Assembly (NCBI GenBank): GCA_945866505.1
Contig: CAMBHH010000145.1
Coordinates: 1-8,702 of the forward strand
DNA length: 8,702 nt
Reading direction: 5' to 3'
Source: Flavobacterium psychrophilum
Lineage (GTDB): Bacteria; Bacteroidota; Bacteroidia; Flavobacteriales; Flavobacteriaceae
A program made the translations under genes and the position numbers. A model generated the notes under the pieces. It was not told the DNA's origin and did not search any database. It saw nothing but the letters and a program-made list of their open reading frames with translations. Shown here piece after piece: positions 1 through 6,452 of the stretch (positions are counted from its first letter, which is position 1; each line of letters starts with the position of its first letter).

Positions 1-1937
1 AGTTTTTCAGAAATCCCAGCAATTTCAGCGTAATATTGAGTAGAGATAACGGTGGGCAACATATATAAATCAGCTTGTGTATTGCTAGTAATATTTCCCT
101 TTGGAAAAATTCTTTCAGCCATTGGCAAAGTGACCCAGCTACCTACTTCGGTTCCTCCAGCATAGGTGTCGTTGTGATTAGAAGTTAAATTGTTTTTGCC
201 ATCAGAATCAATTCGATATTTTAATTCTGATTTTTGAACACCGCTAACATCATAAGCAAAAGTATAAACGGTAAAATCAGCCGAATTTAAGAATTCTTTA
301 TAGCCATAAGGTGCTCCATAACCTTTTTCACCTGGATTATAAGGCCAACGTTGCGGAATGAATACAGATGGTTTTGTATTATCTACTCCTGGATGAGCAT
401 CCAATGTAGGTTTTGCAAACTGGACGCAACGGTTTACGGCAAGCGTAGTTTTTATTTCTAAATCTTCGGCTAGACCGTAATAGGCATTCCCACTATCGTA
501 ACCTGCCATCAAGAAATGCCAAGCTTTTTCAGCAGGACTTATGGCAGCTGTTGGACTCACAATTTCGCTCATTCGAAGATTATTTCCTTCCAGTTGTTCT
601 GCCATTATAGCATGATTTTCCCCTGCGGTAGTTATGGCTTGGTTCATCATATCTTCTGTCCAACCTGTTGGATTGAATTTGTAATTTGAATCATAAAAAG
701 GCCAAATCCAATTTGCAAATTGTGGATGACCAAAATCGCCATCAGCATTTACCCAAGCTCCATCTTCAACATGTACAACATCAGAATCTGAAACTGGATG
801 GTCTTTTAGATATTGTGGAATTGTGGTAGGAACATTTCCTTGACTAGCCGCAGCATGTGAAAATCCAGTAACAGATTCATTATAATAGGAAGAACCTCCG
901 CCCCAAGCATTGTCACCATCGTGTGCAAATAGAACTAAAGGAGGTCTTGGAGAGTTACTTGCTTGAGCAACAATAGGTGCAATTAAGTTGGTTCCAATGG
1001 CAGCGTAACCATCTTCATAACTTTCATAATCCGCCATCGGAACAACAGTAATTTTATATTCTTGTGCCGTTTCGGGATCTATATATTTTGACTTATAGGG
1101 AAGATAGCAATAGGGAACAGCGAATTGTCCACCGCGAGCATCTTTTTGAGCAGAAAACCAATTGGTTCCCTTGGTGTCAACGCGATCGGCTTTGTTGGGA
1201 TAATCACACATCGAACCTCCAGAACCCGCTTTTATTGGATAATTATATAATGTTCGAGACAAATGACTGTTCGCAATCACAGACCATTCTATGCCACATT
1301 CTGTTAAGGTTTTGATGATTCTTTCAGAAAATGCACATTCTGCTGGCCAATATCCTTTGGAATCGTGTGAACCAAACAATTGTTTTGAGTAATATTGGTG
1401 GGCTTTTATTTCTTTAGTCAAAGCTTCATCGCTTAATAAGGGTGAAAGTGCATGATGCATCGTAAAAGAAACCATTTCCATTCGAGGAAAGTTTCCTGAA
1501 GTTTTCCATCCTTTAGCATCTTTTATATTTTGAATCCAAGAATTATTGTATCCCCATTGGTTATATTGTGCTAATTGATTTACATTTTCTAGCAAAGAGC
1601 CTCCATAAGTAATTTGAGCCCCAGATTCTGGCAGATCTCGAATAGAATTGATTGCATTTTTTGGTGCATATTGGTAGGCTGCGACCCGATCTCCAGAACC
1701 AAATATTTCTTGTAGATTATTCGTTGGATGAGCTAATCCATTGACATCATTATTTCCTCCTGAGAATTTTAAATCCTGTGATTCCTTTACAATTTGATAC
1801 CTATTCGGATTAATTTTACTAACATCTCCCCAATAGGTGGGTTGGTGTAAATGCCACAAATAAGTGGTGTGGACTTGGGCTTGTGAATAAAAAATAGCAG
1901 TAAAAAACAGAAAGAGAAAGAGTGAATTTTTTGTCAT
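1..1937 (-). CDS. Secreted glycoside hydrolase family 57 protein (partial, 3' end off the left edge)
   Basis: Translating the minus strand from ATG 1937-1935 gives 645 codons with no stop up to the window edge, so the C-terminus is missing. Residues 1-20 form a signal peptide (hydrophobic, many Phe/Leu), with likely cleavage after SQA-20. GH57 landmarks follow in order: WHLHQP (His31-Pro33), GGSLLEN (Glu117), a HHALSPLL stretch, GYWPAECAF with the probable nucleophile Glu200, and AHDGDNAW with Asp340 or Asp342 as candidate general acid. From about residue 545 the sequence looks like a beta-sandwich accessory domain. GH57 enzymes act on alpha-glucans (amylase, glucanotransferase, branching) or alpha-galactosides; the exact substrate cannot be told here. 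The signal peptide implies action in the periplasm or outside the cell. A C-terminal type IX secretion sorting domain is plausible but not visible. The gene is divergent from lpd. I found no perfect -7 box upstream. Confidence 0.85.
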   Translation of the reverse strand, partial: MTKNSLFLFLFFTAIFYSQAQVHTTYLWHLHQPTYWGDVSKINPNRYQIVKESQDLKFSGGNNDVNGLAHPTNNLQEIFGSGDRVAAYQYAPKNAINSIRDLPESGAQITYGGSLLENVNQLAQYNQWGYNNSWIQNIKDAKGWKTSGNFPRMEMVSFTMHHALSPLLSDEALTKEIKAHQYYSKQLFGSHDSKGYWPAECAFSERIIKTLTECGIEWSVIANSHLSRTLYNYPIKAGSGGSMCDYPNKADRVDTKGTNWFSAQKDARGGQFAVPYCYLPYKSKYIDPETAQEYKITVVPMADYESYEDGYAAIGTNLIAPIVAQASNSPRPPLVLFAHDGDNAWGGGSSYYNESVTGFSHAAASQGNVPTTIPQYLKDHPVSDSDVVHVEDGAWVNADGDFGHPQFANWIWPFYDSNYKFNPTGWTEDMMNQAITTAGENHAIMAEQLEGNNLRMSEIVSPTAAISPAEKAWHFLMAGYDSGNAYYGLAEDLEIKTTLAVNRCVQFAKPTLDAHPGVDNTKPSVFIPQRWPYNPGEKGYGAPYGYKEFLNSADFTVYTFAYDVSGVQKSELKYRIDSDGKNNLTSNHNDTYAGGTEVGSWVTLPMAERIFPKGNITSNTQADLYMLPTVISTQYYAEIAGISEK

Positions 1938-2080
1938 TATTAAAATTGTTAGTTATTTTTTTATTTTTGGACATATAAATTTACAATAAAAAGTTAGTTT
2001 GATTTGCATTTAGTTTTTAGCGACCCAACTATTACGATATAGTGTTTAAAACTTTCTGTTTTATGATTGTAATAGTTGCA

Positions 2081-2115
2081 AAAATCCGCTTGAAAATGGT
2101 TTGCAAACGGATTTT
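2081..2115. repeat. Orphan imperfect hairpin
   Basis: The arm 2081-2088 (AAAATCCG) is complementary to 2108-2115 (CGGATTTT). After one mismatch (2089/2107), TTG at 2090-2092 pairs with CAA at 2104-2106, leaving an 11-base loop. Read on the minus strand, the last arm ends in a run of five T, which makes a weak intrinsic terminator shape. On the plus strand the T run is four and is interrupted. No gene ends here in either direction, so its role is unclear: it could insulate the divergent promoters, be a 5'-leader structure of the GH57 transcript, or be a relic of a lost gene. Confidence 0.5.
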
Positions 2116-2235
2116 ATGACAAATAACAGTCTAGATTATACCATCTATATTTATTTGTAACTCAGATATTCCATTATAATGATAAAGAATCTATCTAATG
2201 ATTGTTGTTCAATTAAAAAGCAGTAAATTAACAAA

Positions 2236-2271
2236 ATTGCTATTGCTATTGAAATTGCAATTGCAATTTTA
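2236..2271. repeat. Hexamer tandem repeat ATTGC(T/A), five units plus a degenerate sixth
   Basis: Units are ATTGCT (2236), ATTGCT (2242), ATTGAA (2248), ATTGCA (2254), ATTGCA (2260) and a degenerate ATTTTA (2266). Each of the first five units carries a TTG. The TTG of the fourth unit sits exactly where the lpd promoter needs its -33 element. Confidence 0.8.
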
Positions 2272-2284
2272 TTTCTTATTTTTG
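2255..2284 (+). promoter_or_regulatory. Bacteroidota-type promoter of lpd
   Basis: TTG at 2255-2257, a 19-base spacer, then TATTTTTG at 2277-2284 match the Bacteroidota housekeeping consensus TTG-N19-TAnnTTTG exactly. The -7 box ends 26 bases before the lpd ATG, so transcription should start about 15-20 bases upstream of the gene, giving a short leader. The -33 TTG is part of the hexamer repeat. The match is seen directly; promoter activity is inferred. Confidence 0.75.
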
Positions 2285-2310
2285 CAACACTAAAATTAAA
2301 AACACAAACT

Positions 2311-3714
2311 ATGAGTTCATTTGACGTAGTCATTATAGGTTCTGGTCCAGGCGGATATGTTTCGGCCATTCGTTGCGCACAGTTAGGTTTCAAGACCGCT
2401 ATTATCGAAAAATATTCCACACTTGGAGGAACTTGCTTGAATGTAGGTTGTATTCCATCAAAAGCTTTGTTGGCATCTTCGCATCATTACAGCGAAATTG
2501 CTCATTTTGCTGAACACGGAATTGAGGTTTCTGGTGAGGTGAAAGTGAATTTAGAAAAAATGATTGCCCGGAAACAAGCTGTTGTTGACCAAACATCAGG
2601 TGGTGTAAAATTCTTGATGGACAAAAATAAAATCACGGTTTTGGAAGGTTTGGGTTCATTTGTTGATGCCACTCATATTACTGTTACAAAAGCGGACGGA
2701 ACTTCTGAAACTGTCGAAGCTAAAAATATCATTATTGCAACGGGTTCTAAACCCTCTTCGTTGCCATTTATAAAAATCGATAAAGAAAGAATCATCACTT
2801 CAACTGAAGCTCTGAAACTGAAAGAAGTGCCAAAACACCTAGTGATCATTGGTGGTGGCGTTATCGGAATCGAATTAGGGCAAGTTTATTTACGATTAGG
2901 AGCGCAAGTTTCAGTTGTGGAATTTATGGACAGAATTATTCCAGGAATGGATGCTTCATTGTCTAAAGAATTGACTAAAGTCTTGAAAAAACAAGGAATG
3001 AAATTCTATGTTTCTCACAAAGTGAAATCAGTAGAAAGAAAAGGCGATACTGTAACGGTTCAAGCTGAAAATGCAAAAGGTGAAACCATCACTCTTGAAG
3101 GTGATTATTCCTTGGTTTCTGTAGGTCGACGTCCTTATACTGACGGTTTAAATGCTGATAAAGCTGGAGTTAAAATTTCTGATAGAGGAATGGTGGAAGT
3201 AAATGATCATTTACAGACCAATATTCCAAATATTTACGCTATCGGTGACGTGGTTCGTGGTGCCATGTTGGCACACAAAGCCGAAGAAGAGGGAGCAATG
3301 GTTGCCGAAATCTTGGCGGGTCAAAAACCACACATCAATTATAATTTAATTCCGGGAGTAGTTTACACTTGGCCAGAAGTGGCTGCAGTTGGACAAACCG
3401 AAGAGCAATTAAAAGCTTCTGGAGTAGCATTCAAATCAGGAAGTTTTCCTTTCAAAGCTTTGGGAAGAGCGCGAGCTAGTGGAGATTTAGACGGATTTGT
3501 AAAAATACTAGCTGATGCTAAAACCGATGAAGTTTTAGGAGTTCATATGATTGGTGCTCGTTGTGCCGATTTAATTGCCGAAGCGGTAACTGCAATGGAA
3601 TTCAAAGCATCTGCCGAAGATATTTCGAGAATGAGTCACGCACATCCAACATTTGCTGAAGCTATAAAAGAAGCGGCATTGGCGGCAACAGATAATAGAG
3701 CTTTGCACGTGTAA
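2311..3714 (+). CDS. lpd: Dihydrolipoyl dehydrogenase (E3)
   Basis: This 467-residue flavoprotein oxidises the dihydrolipoyl group of 2-oxoacid dehydrogenase complexes or of the glycine cleavage H protein, passing electrons through FAD to NAD+ in the cytoplasm. The full family layout is visible: N-terminal FAD-binding GSGPGG (10-15); redox disulfide Cys42/Cys47 in GGTCLNVGCIPSK; ATGS (144-147); NAD-binding GGGVIG (181-186) with Glu204 as the likely NAD-selecting acid; second FAD motif IYAIGD (308-313); and C-terminal dimer domain with the catalytic pair His445/Glu450 in HAHPTFAE. Length is normal and no key residue is missing. The ATG start fits the promoter 26 bases upstream. No E1 or E2 gene is adjacent, so it stands alone as a single-gene unit between its promoter and a terminator, and which complex it serves cannot be told from context. 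Confidence 0.97.
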   Translation: MSSFDVVIIGSGPGGYVSAIRCAQLGFKTAIIEKYSTLGGTCLNVGCIPSKALLASSHHYSEIAHFAEHGIEVSGEVKVNLEKMIARKQAVVDQTSGGVKFLMDKNKITVLEGLGSFVDATHITVTKADGTSETVEAKNIIIATGSKPSSLPFIKIDKERIITSTEALKLKEVPKHLVIIGGGVIGIELGQVYLRLGAQVSVVEFMDRIIPGMDASLSKELTKVLKKQGMKFYVSHKVKSVERKGDTVTVQAENAKGETITLEGDYSLVSVGRRPYTDGLNADKAGVKISDRGMVEVNDHLQTNIPNIYAIGDVVRGAMLAHKAEEEGAMVAEILAGQKPHINYNLIPGVVYTWPEVAAVGQTEEQLKASGVAFKSGSFPFKALGRARASGDLDGFVKILADAKTDEVLGVHMIGARCADLIAEAVTAMEFKASAEDISRMSHAHPTFAEAIKEAALAATDNRALHV

Positions 3715-3737
3715 TTACATAAATAAATTGCTGTACG

Positions 3738-3779
3738 AAAGTAAAACCTGTTCATTTGAGCGGGTTTTACTTTTTTTAT
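3738..3779 (+). terminator. Intrinsic terminator of lpd
   Basis: AAAGTAAAACCTG (3738-3750) pairs with CGGGTTTTACTTT (3761-3773) over 13 pairs with one G-T wobble, around a 10-base loop. It is followed by an uninterrupted T run to 3777. It begins 24 bases after the lpd stop and separates lpd from the pabB-tilS-dsbD unit. Confidence 0.9.
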
Positions 3780-3796
3780 CTCAAACAAATTTATTG

Positions 3797-3804
3797 TAAT
3801 TTTG
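3797..3804 (+). promoter_or_regulatory. Candidate -7 promoter element for pabB-tilS-dsbD
   Basis: TAATTTTG matches the Bacteroidota -7 consensus TAnnTTTG. It lies just after the lpd terminator and ends 23 bases before the proposed pabB start at 3828, almost the same geometry as at lpd. No TTG is found at the expected -33 position (3775-3777 is TTT), so the match is half of a promoter only. Confidence 0.5.
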
Positions 3805-3827
3805 AATTTTTAAAATATTTCAATTCT

Positions 3828-5114
3828 TTGAGAACATCCATTGTAAAATATACAGAGAATCCAATCCAATTCAAGCTGCAAGTTTTGACTTGGGCGCAGC
3901 AATTTCGAGAAGTAGTTTATTTGGATAGCAATGATTATCCGCAACAGTATTCCAGTTACGATTGCATTCTGGCTGTAGATGCTTTTACGTTAATAAAAAC
4001 CGATTATCATAACGCTTTTGAAGACTTGAAACAGTATCAGCAAGTTACCAAAGATTGGCTTTTTGGTTATTTGTCTTATGATTTAAAAAATGATGTTGAG
4101 GTTTTGAATTCCAATAATTTTGATGGATTAAATTTTCCTGATTTATTCTTTTTTCAACCTAAGAAGTTGTTTTTGTTAAAAGGAAATCAACTTGAAATTC
4201 AATACCTCAAAATGTGTGATGATGAAGTTGAGGAGGATTTGGAGGAAATAAGATTGCAGATTTCAGATTTCAGAGAACAAATATCAGAAATTGAGATTAT
4301 GCAACGAATTTCGAAAGACAGCTACCTTAAAAAGGTTACTAATTTACTTGAACATATTCATCGTGGTGATATTTATGAGGCAAATTTCTGTATGGAATTT
4401 TTTGCTAGAAATGCCGTTATCAATCCACTGGAAAAATTTCTGAAATTAAATGGAATTTCGAAATCTCCACAAGCAGTTTTTTTTAAAAATAGCACACAAT
4501 TTTTACTTTCAGCTTCGCCAGAACGCTATCTAAAAAAAGAAGGCGATTTACTGATTTCACAACCTATAAAAGGAACAGCTAAACGGTTTTTGGATTCAAT
4601 AGAAGATGAAAAATCAAAAAACCAATTGGCTTCTGACCCAAAAGAACGAGCCGAAAACATTATGGTTACGGATTTGGTTCGCAATGATTTGTCTAGAACT
4701 GCCCAGAAAGGTTCTGTAAAAGTCGAGGAGTTATGTGGCATTTATTCTTTCGAACAAGTGCATCAAATGATTTCGACTATCACTTCAAAAAAAGATAGAC
4801 AATATTCTGCTGTTGAGGTAATTAAAAGCACTTTTCCTATGGGAAGCATGACGGGAACTCCAAAGGTTTCGGTACTTAAAATTATAGAAGAACTAGAAGA
4901 AACCAAACGAGGTTTGTACAGTGGAGCGGTCGGTTATTTTACACCAAGTGGCGATTTCGATTTCAATGTAGTTATCCGAAGTATTTTGTACAATCAAGAA
5001 AATAATTACATTTCTTTTTCTGTAGGAAGTGCGATAACATCTCTTTCTATTCCACAAAATGAATATGAAGAATGTTTACTGAAAGCGAAAGCTATGCGAG
5101 AAGTTTTAAGTTAA
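3828..5114 (+). CDS. pabB: Aminodeoxychorismate synthase component I (chorismate-binding enzyme)
   Basis: With the TTG start at 3828 (MRTSIVKYTE...) the protein has 428 residues. It should convert chorismate plus ammonia to 4-amino-4-deoxychorismate, the precursor of p-aminobenzoate and folate, in the cytoplasm. The chorismate-binding domain fills the C-terminal two thirds: GDIYEAN (180-186), PIKGT (246-250), DLVRNDLSR (282-290), FPMGSMTGTPK (336-346) and the terminal EYEECLLKAKA. Lys248 of PIKGT is the residue typical of PabB; anthranilate synthase normally has Ala there (PIAGT), which favours pabB over trpE. No glutaminase (PabA) or lyase (PabC) domain is fused or adjacent. An upstream in-frame TTG at 3756 would start inside the lpd terminator hairpin and upstream of the -7 box, so it is rejected. 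The stop lies 6 bases before tilS, suggesting co-transcription. A more general 'anthranilate synthase component I family' label is the fallback. Confidence 0.85.
   Translation: MRTSIVKYTENPIQFKLQVLTWAQQFREVVYLDSNDYPQQYSSYDCILAVDAFTLIKTDYHNAFEDLKQYQQVTKDWLFGYLSYDLKNDVEVLNSNNFDGLNFPDLFFFQPKKLFLLKGNQLEIQYLKMCDDEVEEDLEEIRLQISDFREQISEIEIMQRISKDSYLKKVTNLLEHIHRGDIYEANFCMEFFARNAVINPLEKFLKLNGISKSPQAVFFKNSTQFLLSASPERYLKKEGDLLISQPIKGTAKRFLDSIEDEKSKNQLASDPKERAENIMVTDLVRNDLSRTAQKGSVKVEELCGIYSFEQVHQMISTITSKKDRQYSAVEVIKSTFPMGSMTGTPKVSVLKIIEELEETKRGLYSGAVGYFTPSGDFDFNVVIRSILYNQENNYISFSVGSAITSLSIPQNEYEECLLKAKAMREVLS
4257..4274 (+). repeat. Heptamer tandem repeat CAGATTT inside pabB
   Basis: Two exact units (4257-4263, 4264-4270) are followed by a partial CAGA. 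It lies in the charged linker (about residues 131-158) between the N-terminal part and the catalytic core of PabB. Gain or loss of a 7-base unit would shift the frame. Confidence 0.6.
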
Positions 5115-5120
5115 ATTCAA

Positions 5121-6452
5121 ATGAATTTGCTAAATTTGAATATGCAACAAAAATTTGAAAATCATATCGCTCAAAATTTCCCTTTTTTAATTGGAAAAAA
5201 ACTGCTGCTTGCTACAAGTGGCGGTTTAGATAGTATGGTAATGACCGATTTATTTCATAAATTACCATTTGAAATTGCGATTGCGCACTGCAATTTTCAA
5301 CTTCGAGGTTTAGAAAGTTTTGGCGACCAAAGATTTATTCAAGATTATTGTGAAACGAACGAGATTAAACTGTTTTTAACGCAATTTGATACCGAAGCTT
5401 TTGCCAATGATTATAAAATCTCTACTCAAGTGGCGGCTCGAGAGTTGCGGTACAGTTGGTTTTACGAACTTTTAGATACTGAAAATTACGATTATATTTT
5501 AACGGCGCATCACGCAGATGATAATTTAGAAACCTTCCTTATTCATCTAGTCCGCGGAACTGGAATTGACGGATTCACTGGGATTCCACCGCAAAACGGA
5601 AAAGTAATTCGGCCATTTTTGATTTTTTCTCGGTCAGAAATTGAGCACTATGCTAAGGATAACATTATCGAATGGCGGGAAGACAGCAGTAATGCATCGG
5701 ATAAATACTTGCGAAATAAAATCAGACACAATTTAGTTCCCATATTAAAGGAATTAAATCCCGATTTTCTTTCAAGTTTTCACAAGACACAAAACTATTT
5801 GCAAGAATCCAAATCAATGGTTGAAGATGCTTCGTTTTTAGTTTACCAACAAGTAGCGAAGGAAAAAGGAACCGAAATTTATTTTGATTTAAACCAATTA
5901 AAAAAACTCCCCAATTTTAAATCCTATTTGTATCATTGGTTCAACGGTTTTGGATTTGCTGCTTGGGAAGATATTTACGATTTGGTTGATGCGCAATCCG
6001 GGAAACAGGTGTTTTCGAATGAATTTCGATTGTTGAAAAATAGAGACTTTCTAATTCTCAGCCCATTAAACTCCGATGATGAAAACGAGGAATATTTTGT
6101 AAATAAAAACCAAAAAGAAGTTAAAGTTCCCTTAAATCTTTCGTTAAGTAAAGTAACCGACATTTGTTTGGTTTCAAATACAACTATATTTGTCGATGAA
6201 GACAAGTTGTGGTATCCATTAGTTTTAAGGCGTTGGCGAGATGGTGATATTTTTAAACCTTTTGGAATGGAAGGGAAGTCAAAAAAAGTTAGCAAATTTT
6301 TTAAGGACGAAAAATTGTCGTTGATTGAAAAAGAAAAAGCTTGGATCTTGTGTGCTGATAATGAAATCGTTTGGATTGTTGGGATACGACAAGATGAACG
6401 TTTTAAAATTAAAAATACAACCAAAAATATACTTAAAATACAGTTGAAATAA
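5121..6452 (+). CDS. tilS: tRNA(Ile)-lysidine synthase
   Basis: This 443-residue cytoplasmic enzyme attaches lysine to C34 of the CAU-anticodon tRNA-Ile using ATP, so that it reads AUA codons and is charged with isoleucine; it is normally essential. The N-terminal PP-loop ATPase domain shows SGGLDS (33-38), AHCNFQLRG (55-63), AHHADDNLET (129-138), RGTGIDGFTGIPP (145-157) and the SSNASDKYLRNKIR stretch (189-202). The C-terminal TilS substrate-binding domain is clear from about residue 366: RRWRDGD (370-376), then KPFGMEGKSKKVSKFF and IVWIVGIRQDERFKI. The full-length form with the extra C-terminal domain is thus present. An in-frame ATG at 5142 (MQQKFENHI...) is an equally plausible start that would shorten it by seven residues. 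It follows pabB by 6 bases and its stop overlaps the dsbD start by one base (TAATG). Confidence 0.95.
   Translation: MNLLNLNMQQKFENHIAQNFPFLIGKKLLLATSGGLDSMVMTDLFHKLPFEIAIAHCNFQLRGLESFGDQRFIQDYCETNEIKLFLTQFDTEAFANDYKISTQVAARELRYSWFYELLDTENYDYILTAHHADDNLETFLIHLVRGTGIDGFTGIPPQNGKVIRPFLIFSRSEIEHYAKDNIIEWREDSSNASDKYLRNKIRHNLVPILKELNPDFLSSFHKTQNYLQESKSMVEDASFLVYQQVAKEKGTEIYFDLNQLKKLPNFKSYLYHWFNGFGFAAWEDIYDLVDAQSGKQVFSNEFRLLKNRDFLILSPLNSDDENEEYFVNKNQKEVKVPLNLSLSKVTDICLVSNTTIFVDEDKLWYPLVLRRWRDGDIFKPFGMEGKSKKVSKFFKDEKLSLIEKEKAWILCADNEIVWIVGIRQDERFKIKNTTKNILKIQLK

Larger units (their letters stand above)
1938..2310. other. Divergent intergenic region between the GH57 gene and lpd
   Basis: This is a 373-base, very AT-rich gap between two divergently transcribed genes. 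I see no credible coding region or tRNA in it. It contains an orphan hairpin (2081-2115), a hexamer tandem repeat (2236-2271) and the lpd promoter (2255-2284). On the minus strand no perfect TAnnTTTG box was found for the GH57 gene. The nearest candidate is TAAATTTA (1983-1976), which has the wrong last base and no TTG 19 bases upstream, so I do not call it. The stretch 2117-2235 shows nothing recognisable. Confidence 0.8.

Noticed and set aside
1064..1315. Plus-strand 83-residue open frame
   Set aside because: It lies wholly inside the minus-strand GH57 gene, antisense to it, with no family-like motifs.
1976..1983. TAAATTTA on the minus strand as a GH57 promoter
   Set aside because: The last base deviates from TAnnTTTG and no TTG lies at the proper distance.
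2151..2420. Minus-strand 89-residue open frame across the lpd start
   Set aside because: It runs antisense to the lpd start and promoter and its Ile/Ala-rich stretch is only the translated hexamer repeat.
4477..4484. T8 homopolymer in pabB as a phase-variable tract
   Set aside because: Runs of this length are common in AT-rich coding DNA of this group and nothing else suggests switching.
5131..5138. TAAATTTG matching the -7 consensus at the start of tilS
   Set aside because: There is no TTG at the -33 position, and it lies inside the tilS frame only 3 bases before the alternative ATG, leaving no leader. Chance match in AT-rich DNA.
5975..6424. Minus-strand 149-residue open frame
   Set aside because: It is antisense to the conserved C-terminal domain of tilS; composition and lack of motifs mark it as a shadow.
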